Assembly: GCA_039810585.1 (NCBI GenBank)
Contig: JBDHXF010000005.1
Coordinates: 1 to 64,000 of the forward strand
Direction: 5' to 3'
From: JBBATK01 sp039810585
GTDB taxonomy: Bacteria > Bacteroidota > Ignavibacteria > Kapaibacteriales > NICIL-2
DNA: 64,000 nt
A program made the position numbers and the translations under genes. Below, piece after piece: positions 38,381-49,189 of the stretch. Under the pieces are notes generated by a model. It saw only the letters and a program-made list of their open reading frames with translations, did not search any database and had not been told where the DNA came from. How positions within the stretch are numbered: the stretch's first letter is position 1; every line of letters starts with the position of its first letter.

Positions 38381-39682
38381 ATGGATCACTCGCAGCATGC
38401 CACTGCCAGGCACTCGCAGAACTCGCAGAACTCTCGAAACCAACAGAACTCTCAGAAGGTCTCAGCGAGTCATACACAGCATGACCCAACCCAACACGGT
38501 GCACAGGAACACGTGCATCACCATACTAACGAGCACCATACGCACTCGCGAAGTTCATCGCGTCTGACCATCTTGGATGCCGTGAAACTTGCCGCCATGA
38601 TCATGATGATGCAAGGTCACACGCTGGACGCCTTGGTTCAGCCTTCACAAATGGACTTGGATCATTTTCCGTGGATTATCTGGTATCACTTTCGTGGCTT
38701 CACGGCACCAATATTTCTGACGGTTTCCGGAATACTGTTCGCTCTCACCATGAAGCGGCAACCGAGTGGTCGAATGGCGTACACTCAAGCCTGGAAGCGA
38801 GTTCGTTGGGCACTCATCTTGGGCGCTCTCGGATACCTGCAGGCGTTTCCGGCGAATAACCTTATCAACTTACGCTATGTGGACACTGCTGGTTGGCAGC
38901 AGTTTTTTCAGCTCAACATCTTGCAACACAATGCGGTGGTTCTCAGTCTGGTTACTGTAGTGGCCTTATTCACAACGAGCGATCGCCGGTTTGGCCTCAG
39001 CAGCGCAGTCCTCGCTCTGCTCTTTTGCTTTGCCAGCCCTTGGATAAACTCTGTTGCCTGGTTTGCTCTGCTCCCCGAGGGATTGGCAAGTCTCCTGAGC
39101 TATGCCCACGGATCTTACTTTCCACTATTCCCCTTTGCCTCGTACATGTTCTTTGGAGCGGCACTAGGAAGTAGAATGCGAACGTTGACCAGGGAGCATC
39201 AAAGGGAGTTTTTATTGACGGCTAGTCTACGCCTGGCACTCGTGCTGTTAGTTGCCGGCACATCCTTTCTCGCACTCGATCCGATGTTACCCTGGCTTCC
39301 ACAGCTTGACGTACTCCAATCCATGCCATCCACAGTCCTTCTTCGTGAAGGAGTAGTGTTTTTGAGCATTGTCCTCATCGCGCGAGCGGACGGCATCTTG
39401 CGACGTTATAAAAACCCTATCGAGGTTTTTGGCAAGCAATCACTCGTCATTTACGTAGTCCACATTGTCATCCTCTTCGGTACCCCTTGGTTTTCCAGTT
39501 TTGGTCGTCTCTACACAAAAGCCCTGCCACTGAGTGCGGGATTAGTCCTAGCGTTATGTGTGATTTGTTCGACGCTGCTGCTCGTGTGGGCCGATCAACG
39601 CCTCAAGGCCCAACATCGCCGTTGGCACCGAGCGATGCAGTGGTCCCTTGTCGGTCTGCTGGGCTACGCCTTGCTTGCTTGA
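38381..39682 (+). CDS. Multi-pass membrane acyltransferase-like protein (HGSNAT/DUF1624) with His-rich N-terminus
   Basis: A 433-residue inner-membrane protein with about ten membrane segments, related to the heparan-alpha-glucosaminide N-acetyltransferase/YeiB group (LDAVKLAAMIMMMQGHTLDA, ITPIFLTVSG-like FTAPIFLTVSGILFALTM, EVFGKQSLVIYVVHIVILFG). The first ~60 residues are hydrophilic and unusual: low-complexity Ser/Gln/Asn with 13 His (HVHHHTNEHHTH), likely able to bind metal or alter charge with pH. ATG 38381 lacks a clear ribosome site, so a later start would be possible but no in-frame Met precedes the first membrane helix. Acyl group and acceptor are unknown. Confidence 0.7.
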   Translation: MDHSQHATARHSQNSQNSRNQQNSQKVSASHTQHDPTQHGAQEHVHHHTNEHHTHSRSSSRLTILDAVKLAAMIMMMQGHTLDALVQPSQMDLDHFPWIIWYHFRGFTAPIFLTVSGILFALTMKRQPSGRMAYTQAWKRVRWALILGALGYLQAFPANNLINLRYVDTAGWQQFFQLNILQHNAVVLSLVTVVALFTTSDRRFGLSSAVLALLFCFASPWINSVAWFALLPEGLASLLSYAHGSYFPLFPFASYMFFGAALGSRMRTLTREHQREFLLTASLRLALVLLVAGTSFLALDPMLPWLPQLDVLQSMPSTVLLREGVVFLSIVLIARADGILRRYKNPIEVFGKQSLVIYVVHIVILFGTPWFSSFGRLYTKALPLSAGLVLALCVICSTLLLVWADQRLKAQHRRWHRAMQWSLVGLLGYALLA

Positions 39683-39819
39683 AACCACCACGTAGAGTCA
39701 TTCTGTTGCTTCCCGCCTCCGCTATCGATCTGAAGAGGAGAGCTTAGAATCGACATCCAAGCGAGGTACCTGGTCCTTGCAGGTCGAGGAAGACAGGCCG
39801 ACACAGCGTAAATTGCAGG

Positions 39820-42312
39820 ATGCATCGTCGCAGCAGTAGCCATTCACAACGTTCAACCACGTTCAGATTTACTCTGCTGGCACTGCTGTGCCTTGCCATT
39901 GGTCAAAGCATCCTGCTGGCGCAAGATTCTACCGGAGCTGAGAGACAGCATTCCAATATTCGATCGGTTGACCGCTATGCGCTGCACGAGATTGTGTTCG
40001 CGTACTCGAATGCGCCCGGCAGTTCGACCGATGGACTTCCTGCGAACACAGAGTTGTTATCGATCATTAACTCTCGCGCGTGCGACTTTTCAATAACCAG
40101 CCGCATGCTTCGCAAGCTTACCTATGAGGCGATGGCTAACAACGATGTTCCGGACGACATCGTCACTGTTCTCCAAGAATTCTACACGAGATCTTCGCTC
40201 ACAGAGTTGCGTTACTTCGACAAAACCGTGGCCGGCCTCGACGTGTACCGCCTACGTGACTATTTCTCACAAATTGGCTTCCATGACGTTCGCATTCACT
40301 ATGACTTCCACGTTAGCCTGAGCCGTCGTCATAACGTCCTCAGCTTCCATATCACTCCCGGTAAACGGTACAGTTTGGATACGGTCGTCATCATTGGAAT
40401 CGATAGCCTGAACAATGAGCTCGCGCAACGCTTACGAAGCATAGCTCTCGATGCAAAACCAACAGAATTTAATGAGCCACAGTTACGAGTCGTGCTGCAG
40501 AATCTCCTATCAACTTTACACGACAATAGTTATGCTTTTGCCAGAGTTCCTTTAATCAGAGATACAACAGCTCCAGCTCCAGATCAAACGCCAAGTAAGA
40601 CGACCCGTGACACGGCACAACCTTCCAAACAGGACGTCACTTATGTCGAGCAAATGCCTACTGTTGCTATCGACACAAGCAATAAACGTGACAGTCTGAC
40701 CATTTTTGTTGAGCCCCTTAAACCCTACATTTTTGGATCGACACTTTTTATTGATTCGACGCGTGGCTATCCCTTTACCGTGGAGAACTTAAAACGTCAC
40801 CAACTGGCTTTTTCACCCGGTGATCCGTACAGTCTCAGTGCACTCCGGCGTTCCGAGGCCGCGATCTATTCGCTTGGTCCGTACGAAAGGGTGGCGATTG
40901 ACACGACCGTAAGCGGTGATAGTATTTTAACTCGAGTGTTCTGCTTGTATAAACGTGTATGGGATGCAGGAGCAAACATTTTTGTTAACAATACATTTCC
41001 GGACAACTTCACGAACATTGGAATTGACGCATTACTGTTGGATCGCAACCTCTTTCATGACGCTCAGTCGCTTTCCTTAAGCGGCCGAACTACACTGAGA
41101 GACTTACCGTCTGTGCTTAATCATTGGATTTACCCATCGTTAGGCAAACCCAACTATGACTACGAGCTGGAAACCACAGTTCAGTACGGACAGCCCGATG
41201 TGACAGTTCTATTTAAGCATCGTATCGATGTCTCACTTACCTTTAACGCCTACGATCACTACATCGTAGATCCTTTTAGTGTATCTGGCGGAAATATTCA
41301 CGTTGCAGCCTTCACCAGAAGTTCTGACAATACGAAGCGCTATCAGGTCGAGGCTGTGATAGAGGCTGAGAAGCCAAAGAACTTTACCACCGCCTACGAG
41401 AGTGCTTTTCAAGAATTTCTCGACAAGCACCCAACGACCGACACGGCAAGCTTACGTTCAGATCTTAACGAGCGTCTGGATCCATACAAGAAATTGGATA
41501 CGTACACCGATCAGGGTACGAAGTCAATTTTCCAATCGATCACGTCTATCAGCATGACTGCCAGTTATTCGTACGACAATCGAAACGACATTTTCTTTCC
41601 ATCGCGTGGATCGCAGGCGAACATGTTGATTGAGGTTACGCCGGTGCCGCAGCTCACAAATTTTATTCGTGTTATTGGAAACTACTATGCCTACGGCACA
41701 CTTGGGGAGCGACTGACGGATGCGTTTAAAATCCGTGCAGGGCACATTCTCTGGTTAGGCTTTGGCGCTGCCGACAGCAACGGAACACCCACCAATTCCT
41801 ACACCGTACCCTCAGACCGGGGCTTCTTTGCCGGTGGTGCATCAAGCATCCGTTCGTTTGCCAGCCGGCAATTAGGTAATCCGGCTTCCAATGATCCTAA
41901 TCTTCCCAGTAATGTTGGTGACCTTGCTAACTACGTGGGCTGGGCCACGGTGATTGAGCTCAGTGCTGAGTTACGCTATACCTTTCCCTATATCCCGGAG
42001 CTGGGCGACTTCGTATCCGACAAAGTGAGAAACTTGGGCCTGACCTTTTTCACCGACATTGGGAACGCGTTCAATCGTCTTACTCCCTCCGCCTATGGCA
42101 AGGCTCAGTTCAAGGACATTCTTAATCCCGTGAATTATGCCTGGGCAATTGGTACCGGTATTCGCTACACCACTCCGGCCGGTCCAATCCGCATCGATCT
42201 CGGTTATGACTTGTATGATCCCATGCAGTCAAACCCCCGCTACAACTGGCCACTTCATCGGAAGTTTATTGAATCCTTGGCCGTGCAGCTCAGCTTAGGA
42301 CATGCCTTCTAA
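39820..42312 (+). CDS. Omp85-family outer-membrane protein (BamA/TamA-like)
   Basis: An 830-residue protein. A signal peptide (FRFTLLALLCLAIGQSILLA) is followed by a periplasmic part with POTRA-like units (GKRYSLDTVVIIGIDSLNNE; PYIFGSTLFIDSTRGYPFT) and a C-terminal 16-stranded D15/surface-antigen barrel (res ~460-830), with the conserved GFFAGGASSIRSFASRQLG (the R-G-F/Y loop region) and terminal VQLSLGHAF. It ends in aromatic Phe as expected. Long spacer and low similarity to canonical BamA (five POTRAs) suggest a TamA-like or other paralogue for membrane-protein or lipid transport. Convergent with addA. Confidence 0.82.
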   Translation: MHRRSSSHSQRSTTFRFTLLALLCLAIGQSILLAQDSTGAERQHSNIRSVDRYALHEIVFAYSNAPGSSTDGLPANTELLSIINSRACDFSITSRMLRKLTYEAMANNDVPDDIVTVLQEFYTRSSLTELRYFDKTVAGLDVYRLRDYFSQIGFHDVRIHYDFHVSLSRRHNVLSFHITPGKRYSLDTVVIIGIDSLNNELAQRLRSIALDAKPTEFNEPQLRVVLQNLLSTLHDNSYAFARVPLIRDTTAPAPDQTPSKTTRDTAQPSKQDVTYVEQMPTVAIDTSNKRDSLTIFVEPLKPYIFGSTLFIDSTRGYPFTVENLKRHQLAFSPGDPYSLSALRRSEAAIYSLGPYERVAIDTTVSGDSILTRVFCLYKRVWDAGANIFVNNTFPDNFTNIGIDALLLDRNLFHDAQSLSLSGRTTLRDLPSVLNHWIYPSLGKPNYDYELETTVQYGQPDVTVLFKHRIDVSLTFNAYDHYIVDPFSVSGGNIHVAAFTRSSDNTKRYQVEAVIEAEKPKNFTTAYESAFQEFLDKHPTTDTASLRSDLNERLDPYKKLDTYTDQGTKSIFQSITSISMTASYSYDNRNDIFFPSRGSQANMLIEVTPVPQLTNFIRVIGNYYAYGTLGERLTDAFKIRAGHILWLGFGAADSNGTPTNSYTVPSDRGFFAGGASSIRSFASRQLGNPASNDPNLPSNVGDLANYVGWATVIELSAELRYTFPYIPELGDFVSDKVRNLGLTFFTDIGNAFNRLTPSAYGKAQFKDILNPVNYAWAIGTGIRYTTPAGPIRIDLGYDLYDPMQSNPRYNWPLHRKFIESLAVQLSLGHAF

Positions 42313-42329
42313 ATTCTGGCCGTCTCACA

Positions 42330-45300
42330 TCACTCGCCGTCTTCCGGATTGCAAGCCTTCAAACGCGGCAGTATCGCTGTCAGTTCTTGTTCAAAGGTCT
42401 TAAGATCCGCCCGACTATACTGAACAGCGCGCTGTTGCGCACTGCGGGTAAAAATGAGACGGGCGGTAAATTCCAATTGCTCCGGAAACAAGTGTGATAA
42501 CATCATACCGTAGAGTTGCAACTGCCGCCTGTAGTAGAGAAGCCAGGCGTCCTCCGATCTCAGATCCAATCGATTTGTCTTCCAATCCCATACCTCGGCG
42601 TTACCATCGGCACGGATCACCAAGAGATCTAGAGTGCCGCTCAGGAAATCGTCGCCAAACGGCATCATCATACTGTACTCATGCTCAGCCTGAACGAGTA
42701 CCTGCGCATGCTCCTGTATCAAAGGCATCGCACTAAGAGTGCGCAATTCCGAAGACATTCTGCGACGCAAGCTTTCTCTCTCCGCGCTCGGCACATCGGC
42801 ACTGACCTCTAGAATACACTGCTCGAGTGCTGCTTCATCTACTACGGCATCAGAACGCAGCCACTCTGAGAGGCGCGCAAGCGCCGCGTGTATTAATATT
42901 CCGCTTTCAACTCCACGTACTCGCTGCTCGGCTTCAATGCGTTGTTCAAGATTGTCCTCCTCCCGCCACGGCTCCGACTCCTCTAAACCCAAATGCGCAT
43001 TCCGGAAGTACAATTCGCGGTCTGCTTCAAAACTCATGATATGCGTTGCAGATATAGTACTATCGGCATTTTCACCGGCGATCGCTGAGGCAAACACCGG
43101 TCGCTTTCGGATCACTTTCACCGTTGAAATTTCCCGAGGCGCATGCCCTGTTGTCGAGTCTTGTCCTCCCATGCGTTCATCGCCGATCCGAGTTCGAATG
43201 TGCATAACAATGTCGATCACAGAGTTCGACACTCCGTCGGCATTCTGAACAGCCAAAGGCAAGGTAAATCCCGCGTCGGTGGATTCCACCAGTCTCAATG
43301 GTCGGTTCAACGCTTCTCGAAATAGCTCGAAGAAGCCGTGAGCGCCGCATTCCATCAAAGTCTGATCTCTTTCCTTTGCGTCCAGCTCCGTGCTGCAGAT
43401 CACGTGGTCACGTGCTCGTGTGAGTGCCACATACAACAGCCTCTTGAGCTCCGCGCGATCGCGAGAGCGGTATCGACTCAACGCCAGACTGCGAAGGTGA
43501 GATGACTGCGACTTCGTACCGTGCATGGCCACACTCAAACACCAGCCATATTGATCGTCGAAAAACATCGAGCGAGGACTGCGCAGAGGAAAGTCTGTGT
43601 CGTACACCACGACGATTGGGAACTCAAGTCCCTTTGCGGCATGTACCGTCATCACATTCACCACATCGTCGTCACTCATCACCGCGGCTTCAGACTCGTT
43701 GTCTTCGTGCTCTGCTAAAGCCTCGAGCTCGCAGCTGACGTCGTAGAGATGTCGAAAGCCGGTCGCCTCGCGCGCCAGAATAATGTCAAACACTTTCTCC
43801 ACATTCGCGCGTCGTTGCTCCGCACTTTCGGTATAGGCAATAGCCCCGTACCACCCAGATGTATGGTACACCGTGCGTAAGAGCTGAGAGGCTCCGGTGT
43901 AACTGCGCTGGGCAACGACATCCTGCAACAAACGTCCGGCGCGACGAAGAAGAGATGATGATTCGAAGGCGCCGGTGGCGCTATCACGTCCGGAGTCTTT
44001 GCACACGATTCCAAGCTTTGTCCAGAGGGATGTTCCTAATGACACGCGACTGAGTCGATAGAGTGCGGTATCGTCAACACCGTAGTGCGGTGACCGGAGC
44101 ACGGCAGCCAGCGCAGCGTCGTCGTGCGGATCAACAAAGAATCGCAATAAGGCCAACACATCCTGCACTTCAGCACTTGCGTAGAAGCCTCGTCCGCCGT
44201 GCCTCACGCAGGGTATGGAACGCTCGCGTAGGGCCTGCATGAGGGAGCCTAACTTTCTGCTGTTTCTCGCCAACACAGTGATATCTCGGGCACGAGCGGG
44301 TCGTTGCTCTTTGAGCGTTTCATCCCACACAGGCCATTGTTCCGGTGACTTCAGGATTTCGTTGATACGCTCCGCCACCAGCGTCGCTTCCGATTGTAAG
44401 CCCTCGGGAAGGGGCTCTTGTCCTCTCGTCTTGTAGCCAACTAAGAGATCGATACGACTGTCTATCCAACTTTGCGGACTTCGGCCGCAAACCAGATCCT
44501 CGTAGTCGACATCGTAATCCGAATCTCTCTGGTTCATGGAATGACGGCACACGTGGTTGACAAACGCGACCAGTGCGGGAGCCATGCGGTAGGACGCAGT
44601 AAGATGCACATCTCCCAATTCCGCTGTCGGATCTGCCGCCTCAGTTTCACGAATGCCTTCCAGGGCGGCATTGGCCGCACGCACATCGCGCTTTGCTTCA
44701 GCAAACACTCGAACGTCGGCATGCCGAAAACCATAAATGGATTGCTTCGCGTCACCCACAATAAATACATTCGGAAGCGCCTCGCAACGTTCGGGCTGCG
44801 AGAGACTCTTCACCAATTGCTTTACCAGCGAATACTGGATGCTATTCGTATCCTGAAACTCGTCCACCATCAGGTAAGGTATGCTCTGACGTACGCGCTC
44901 GCACACCTCTTCGTTTTCTAATAACTCCGCACAGCGAAGCTGTAAGTCATCAAAGTCCAGGACACCAAGTTCCTCCTTATCGGCGCGCAGCTCTTGAGCA
45001 ACTCTCTGCGCCAATGCAAACACATAGGCGGCATCATCAAGCATGGTGGAATCAACACTCAGACCGGAACAGCGAGCAAGTTCATCCCGCAGTGATTTAG
45101 ACAAATCCTTGCATTGTGCTTTTCGATCTTTATCCACCTTCTTGTCCAAGGCTTTTAGCTCTGTTGCCCATGCACTAGACTTTGGAATCAACAGTCGTCC
45201 GCAATCCGCGCAGGTGCTAACAATCTGTCGTATCAATTCTTCGCTCGGTTCTTGGTCATCTATCTCAGAACGCAATCTCTGTGCCCTCTCGCCGAAACTC

Positions 45301-46013
45301 ATTGCATCAGCAGCCACGGATGTGCCCACAGAGCGCAATGGTCCTTCAAGCTCACGCATGCATTCGAGAAAGGAATCGACGGTGTCGGAAATGGAATGCC
45401 AAAAGATCTGACGTGAACGCCGGAGAAGCTCGTCACGATCGCAGTGTTCAAACCAGTAGCGCGTTCGTAGCAGAGTCTCGCCCGACTGCGTCATTGCTTC
45501 TACTGCGTCGTGAACGTTTTTGAGGCTATAGCGGGCCAGGAAGCGACGGCAGGCTAATGAGTCATCATCGCCTTTCTCTAACTCCTGTTCCAGCACTCGT
45601 TGGATAGCTGCCGACCGTAGTTCGCGCACTTCCCCGCTTCCGGCATCGCGAAAATCGGGCGACACGCCGGCTTCCACCGGATACTCGCGAAGAAGATTAG
45701 AGCAAAAGGCGTGAATAGTACTGATACGCGCTTGTGATAGTCGGAGCGAAGCCTGCTCAAGTGCAGTACGTTGCTCGTCCGAAATCGATGTCTTCAGAAC
45801 CTGCTCGATACGACGTCCGATACGAGACAACATCTCCGCTGCGGCTTTGCGGGTAAAGGTGATAGCCACGATCTGTCGCGGTTGAACACCACTCATGAGC
45901 AGGTGGACAATACGTTCCACCAGCACACTTGTTTTTCCTGAACCTGCCGCCGCACTCACAATGCGATGGCGATCGGTGCGCAGGGCTTGTTGCTGTTCCT
46001 GACTAAAATTCAT
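42330..46013 (-). CDS. addA: AddA-like UvrD helicase / RecB-type nuclease
   Basis: A 1227-residue helicase-nuclease for processing double-strand breaks. It has superfamily 1A motifs: Walker A SAAAGSGKTSVLVERI near the N-terminus (MNFSQEQQQALRTDRH start), Walker B/II LMVDEFQDTNSIQYSLV, motif III/IV GDAKQSIYGFRHAD, TVHAAKGLEFPIVVVYDTD and VALTRARDHVICSTEL. The C-terminal ~250 residues carry a PD-(D/E)XK nuclease (FLSGTLDLLVIRADG, VWDWKTNRLDLRS). ATG 46013 matches the motif order; 19 upstream codons overlap the polA promoter. Its AddB partner is not in the window. Confidence 0.9.
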   Translation of the reverse strand: MNFSQEQQQALRTDRHRIVSAAAGSGKTSVLVERIVHLLMSGVQPRQIVAITFTRKAAAEMLSRIGRRIEQVLKTSISDEQRTALEQASLRLSQARISTIHAFCSNLLREYPVEAGVSPDFRDAGSGEVRELRSAAIQRVLEQELEKGDDDSLACRRFLARYSLKNVHDAVEAMTQSGETLLRTRYWFEHCDRDELLRRSRQIFWHSISDTVDSFLECMRELEGPLRSVGTSVAADAMSFGERAQRLRSEIDDQEPSEELIRQIVSTCADCGRLLIPKSSAWATELKALDKKVDKDRKAQCKDLSKSLRDELARCSGLSVDSTMLDDAAYVFALAQRVAQELRADKEELGVLDFDDLQLRCAELLENEEVCERVRQSIPYLMVDEFQDTNSIQYSLVKQLVKSLSQPERCEALPNVFIVGDAKQSIYGFRHADVRVFAEAKRDVRAANAALEGIRETEAADPTAELGDVHLTASYRMAPALVAFVNHVCRHSMNQRDSDYDVDYEDLVCGRSPQSWIDSRIDLLVGYKTRGQEPLPEGLQSEATLVAERINEILKSPEQWPVWDETLKEQRPARARDITVLARNSRKLGSLMQALRERSIPCVRHGGRGFYASAEVQDVLALLRFFVDPHDDAALAAVLRSPHYGVDDTALYRLSRVSLGTSLWTKLGIVCKDSGRDSATGAFESSSLLRRAGRLLQDVVAQRSYTGASQLLRTVYHTSGWYGAIAYTESAEQRRANVEKVFDIILAREATGFRHLYDVSCELEALAEHEDNESEAAVMSDDDVVNVMTVHAAKGLEFPIVVVYDTDFPLRSPRSMFFDDQYGWCLSVAMHGTKSQSSHLRSLALSRYRSRDRAELKRLLYVALTRARDHVICSTELDAKERDQTLMECGAHGFFELFREALNRPLRLVESTDAGFTLPLAVQNADGVSNSVIDIVMHIRTRIGDERMGGQDSTTGHAPREISTVKVIRKRPVFASAIAGENADSTISATHIMSFEADRELYFRNAHLGLEESEPWREEDNLEQRIEAEQRVRGVESGILIHAALARLSEWLRSDAVVDEAALEQCILEVSADVPSAERESLRRRMSSELRTLSAMPLIQEHAQVLVQAEHEYSMMMPFGDDFLSGTLDLLVIRADGNAEVWDWKTNRLDLRSEDAWLLYYRRQLQLYGMMLSHLFPEQLEFTARLIFTRSAQQRAVQYSRADLKTFEQELTAILPRLKACNPEDGE

Positions 46014-46091
46014 TGGCGCGTTGCGTAGTGCTCTGACACTTCTCTTGTACTTTTGCTGAAACACACCCACCCACGAAGGAATTACGAAGCT

Positions 46092-49022
46092 ATGGCAAAG
46101 CTGCTTCTGGTCGACTCATTTTCTTTGATTTTTCGCGCGTTTTACGCTCTTCAGCGTGGACGTCCCCTCACGGCCACCAACGGTGAGCCCAGCGGCGCCG
46201 TGTTTGGCTTTGCCAATATTCTCAGCTCCCTACTGGAAAGGGAAAAGCCCGAGTACATCGCCTGCGTGTTCGACACGAAGGAACCTACGCACCGTCATAT
46301 TCTTTACTCCGAGTACAAGGCTAATCGTCAGGCAATGCCGGAGGACCTCATTCCGCAAATTCCCCGCATCAAGGAACTCATCGATGCTCTCGGCATCACG
46401 CGCATTGAGCAGCCCGGTTTTGAGGCGGACGATATCATCGGCACTCTTGCCATGGAGGGTGAGCGCAAGGATATTGATGTGTACTGCGTCACATCGGATA
46501 AAGACTACTATCAACTGGTCGATTCCAAAGTTCGTCTGCTTAAACCCGGTTCAGGCGCTGAATACGAACTGCATGGCGAGGAACAGTGTCGTGAGAAATT
46601 TGGTGTGGCTCCCGCCCAGGTTATCGACGTCCTAGCCATTATCGGCGATGCCAGCGACAACGTCCCCGGCGTAAAAGGCGTTGGCGAAAAAACTGCCATC
46701 CCGCTCGTGCAGCAGTTTGGAACACTCGAGAACATCTACGCCCACTTGGATGAAATCCCACGCGAATCGGTGCGCAAGAAGTTTGAAGACGCGGCTGAGA
46801 TTGCCAAGCTCTCCAAAGTGCTAGTTACCATCGATCGCGCCGTGCCCATTGAGCACGGCTACGAAGAATGCGCGTGGCAACAACCCAACGCCTCCCGTCT
46901 CGGCGAGTTCTTCGACCTGATGGGTTTCAAGACGTTGAAGGTCAAGTGGATGACAAAGCTCTCTGGCGACATCCCAGCCACCGCCGATTCATCAGCGCCT
47001 TCCGCAAAGACCGGTGAAGCCACATCCGTTGCGGCCGGCGACACAAAAGCAACCACAACTCCTTCAGACATCGCGGGCGAAGCCCGCGAGAATGAAGAAT
47101 CCGTCTTTCACACCATTCTGGATGTTCCCCACGACTATCAACTCGTGCGCGACCCCAAAGCATTGGCGTCCATGCTGAAAAAGCTGGCGAAGGCAAAGAA
47201 GCTTGCGGTGGATTTAGAGACCACCTCGCTGGATGCCATGAGCTGCGAAATCGTGGGCATTTCCCTCTGTGCTGAAGAAGGCAGTGCCTACTACATAGCC
47301 GTGAGCCCGGCGCATCAGGCCGATCAGGATTTTTCTCGAGACCAAGCCATTCCGCTGCTCAGCGAGGAAGAGTTGTTTGGCAGTGCTGACAGTTCAAGCG
47401 ATATGCATAATGGTCAACTGGAGACTCGCTATGCCCTGCAGCAACTGCGCGATCTCTTGGAGAGTGAACGTTGCGAGAAGTGGGGACAAAACATCAAGTT
47501 CGATAGTCTTATTCTGAAACGTCACGGCATCGACGTCCGCCCCATCAGCTTCGATTCCATGATAGCGAGCTATATCCTGAATCCGGATTCCTCGCATGGC
47601 ATGGACGCTCTTGCCGAACGTCTGCTGCACTATAAGCCCATCTCCATCACCGAGCTCATCGGTATCAAAAAGGCCACGCAGCTCTCGATGCGCGACGTAG
47701 CGGTGGACCGCGTTGCCGAATATGCTGCCGAAGATGCTGACGTGACCTACAAACTCTGCTCTGTACTCTCGAAGAATTTGCACGCGGAACCCGGCCTGGA
47801 AAAACTGGCAGCGGAGATTGAGTTCCCGCTCATCACGGTGCTTCGCGATATGGAGTATAATGGCATTGCAGTAGACACGAAGCATCTATCGAGTCTCGGA
47901 ACCAAAGTGAAAGCCGAGACGGCCGTGTTAAAAGAAAAGATCATCGCCGAAGCCGGTGTGAGTTTCAATCCGGATTCACCCAAGCAGCTCGGAGAAATTC
48001 TGTTTGAGAAGCTGCAATTACCGGTCATCAAGAAGAATAAAACCGGCTACAGCACTGATGTGCAAGTGCTCACGGAACTGGCGGAGAGCTACCCCATTGC
48101 CTCGTTGATGTTAGAGTACCGTCAGCTCCAAAAGCTGCAAAGCACCTACATCGAAAACTTGCCGCGCATGGTGAACTCGCGAACCGGCCGCGTGCATACC
48201 ACCTACGCTCAGCACATTGCTGCCACGGGACGCTTAGCGTCTACTGACCCGAACCTTCAGAACATTCCGATTAAGACCGAGCTAGGACGTTCCATTCGAG
48301 CCGCTTTTGTGGCTCAACGCAAGGATGCTGTGATCCTGTCAGCCGACTACTCGCAAATCGAGCTTCGCATCATGGCGCATATCTGCGGCGATGAAACGCT
48401 CACCCATGCCTTTCAAAATGGACTGGACATTCATACGGCTACTGCGGCGCGACTCTTTAGCGTGCCTCTGGACCAGGTGGATTCTGCCATGCGACGTAAA
48501 GCCAAGACGGTCAACTTCGGCATCATGTATGGTCAAGGAGCTTTCGGCTTGGCACGTCAGCTCGGTATTTCGCGTACGGAAGGCAAAGAAATTATCGATA
48601 CCTACTTCAAGCAGTACGAGCGCATCAAGAACTACATGGAGCAGACTATTCATGACTGCGAGCGGAATGGCTTTGTTCAGACCTTGTGTGGTCGGCGACG
48701 TTTCTTGCCAGACATCACCAGTCGCAATCACACCATTAAAGCTGCTGCTGAACGTACAGCAATCAATACGCCGATACAAGGAACAGCTGCCGACATGATC
48801 AAGATTGCCATGATCCGCTTGCATGCAGCCATGAAAGAACGCGGCTTTGAGTCGCTCATGATGTTGCAGGTTCACGACGAATTGGTCTTCGAAGTACTAA
48901 ACAGTGAATTGGACGAGCTGCGAGCCCTAGTCAAGAAAACGATGGAGGAAGCCCTTCCGCTAGGCAATGTTCCCGTCCTCGTCGAAACCGGTGTGGGTGA
49001 TAATTGGGATGAGGCGCATTGA
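46092..49022 (+). CDS. polA: DNA polymerase I
   Basis: A 976-residue Pol I with all three domains. The 5' nuclease occupies ~1-290 (ACVFDTKEPTHRHILYSEYK, GVKGVGEKTAIPLV). A 3'-5' exonuclease follows at ~370-570 with intact catalytic sites (AVDLETTSL, GQNIKFDSLIL, EYAAEDADVTYKL), so proofreading should be active. The polymerase has motif A SADYSQIELRIMAH, motif B RRKAKTVNFGIMYGQG and motif C MLQVHDELVFEV. ATG 46092 with GAAGGAATT upstream is favoured; 13 upstream codons would extend into the shared 78-base divergent promoter region with addA. A low-complexity Ala/Thr linker lies near residues 300-330. Confidence 0.96.
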   Translation: MAKLLLVDSFSLIFRAFYALQRGRPLTATNGEPSGAVFGFANILSSLLEREKPEYIACVFDTKEPTHRHILYSEYKANRQAMPEDLIPQIPRIKELIDALGITRIEQPGFEADDIIGTLAMEGERKDIDVYCVTSDKDYYQLVDSKVRLLKPGSGAEYELHGEEQCREKFGVAPAQVIDVLAIIGDASDNVPGVKGVGEKTAIPLVQQFGTLENIYAHLDEIPRESVRKKFEDAAEIAKLSKVLVTIDRAVPIEHGYEECAWQQPNASRLGEFFDLMGFKTLKVKWMTKLSGDIPATADSSAPSAKTGEATSVAAGDTKATTTPSDIAGEARENEESVFHTILDVPHDYQLVRDPKALASMLKKLAKAKKLAVDLETTSLDAMSCEIVGISLCAEEGSAYYIAVSPAHQADQDFSRDQAIPLLSEEELFGSADSSSDMHNGQLETRYALQQLRDLLESERCEKWGQNIKFDSLILKRHGIDVRPISFDSMIASYILNPDSSHGMDALAERLLHYKPISITELIGIKKATQLSMRDVAVDRVAEYAAEDADVTYKLCSVLSKNLHAEPGLEKLAAEIEFPLITVLRDMEYNGIAVDTKHLSSLGTKVKAETAVLKEKIIAEAGVSFNPDSPKQLGEILFEKLQLPVIKKNKTGYSTDVQVLTELAESYPIASLMLEYRQLQKLQSTYIENLPRMVNSRTGRVHTTYAQHIAATGRLASTDPNLQNIPIKTELGRSIRAAFVAQRKDAVILSADYSQIELRIMAHICGDETLTHAFQNGLDIHTATAARLFSVPLDQVDSAMRRKAKTVNFGIMYGQGAFGLARQLGISRTEGKEIIDTYFKQYERIKNYMEQTIHDCERNGFVQTLCGRRRFLPDITSRNHTIKAAAERTAINTPIQGTAADMIKIAMIRLHAAMKERGFESLMMLQVHDELVFEVLNSELDELRALVKKTMEEALPLGNVPVLVETGVGDNWDEAH

Positions 49023-49189
49023 GAACTGAGTGAAATGGACATGCTTGATTTGACTTTTCACCGGCGCAGCACTCACTTTCCGAGGGAATTCGCTGTATTT
49101 TGGATCAAACTCTTCGAAACGGCTTTTTTGGCACGAATTTGAAGGATTCAGTCTAACGACAGCTCGAACACTCATCAACGCTTTCAAGG

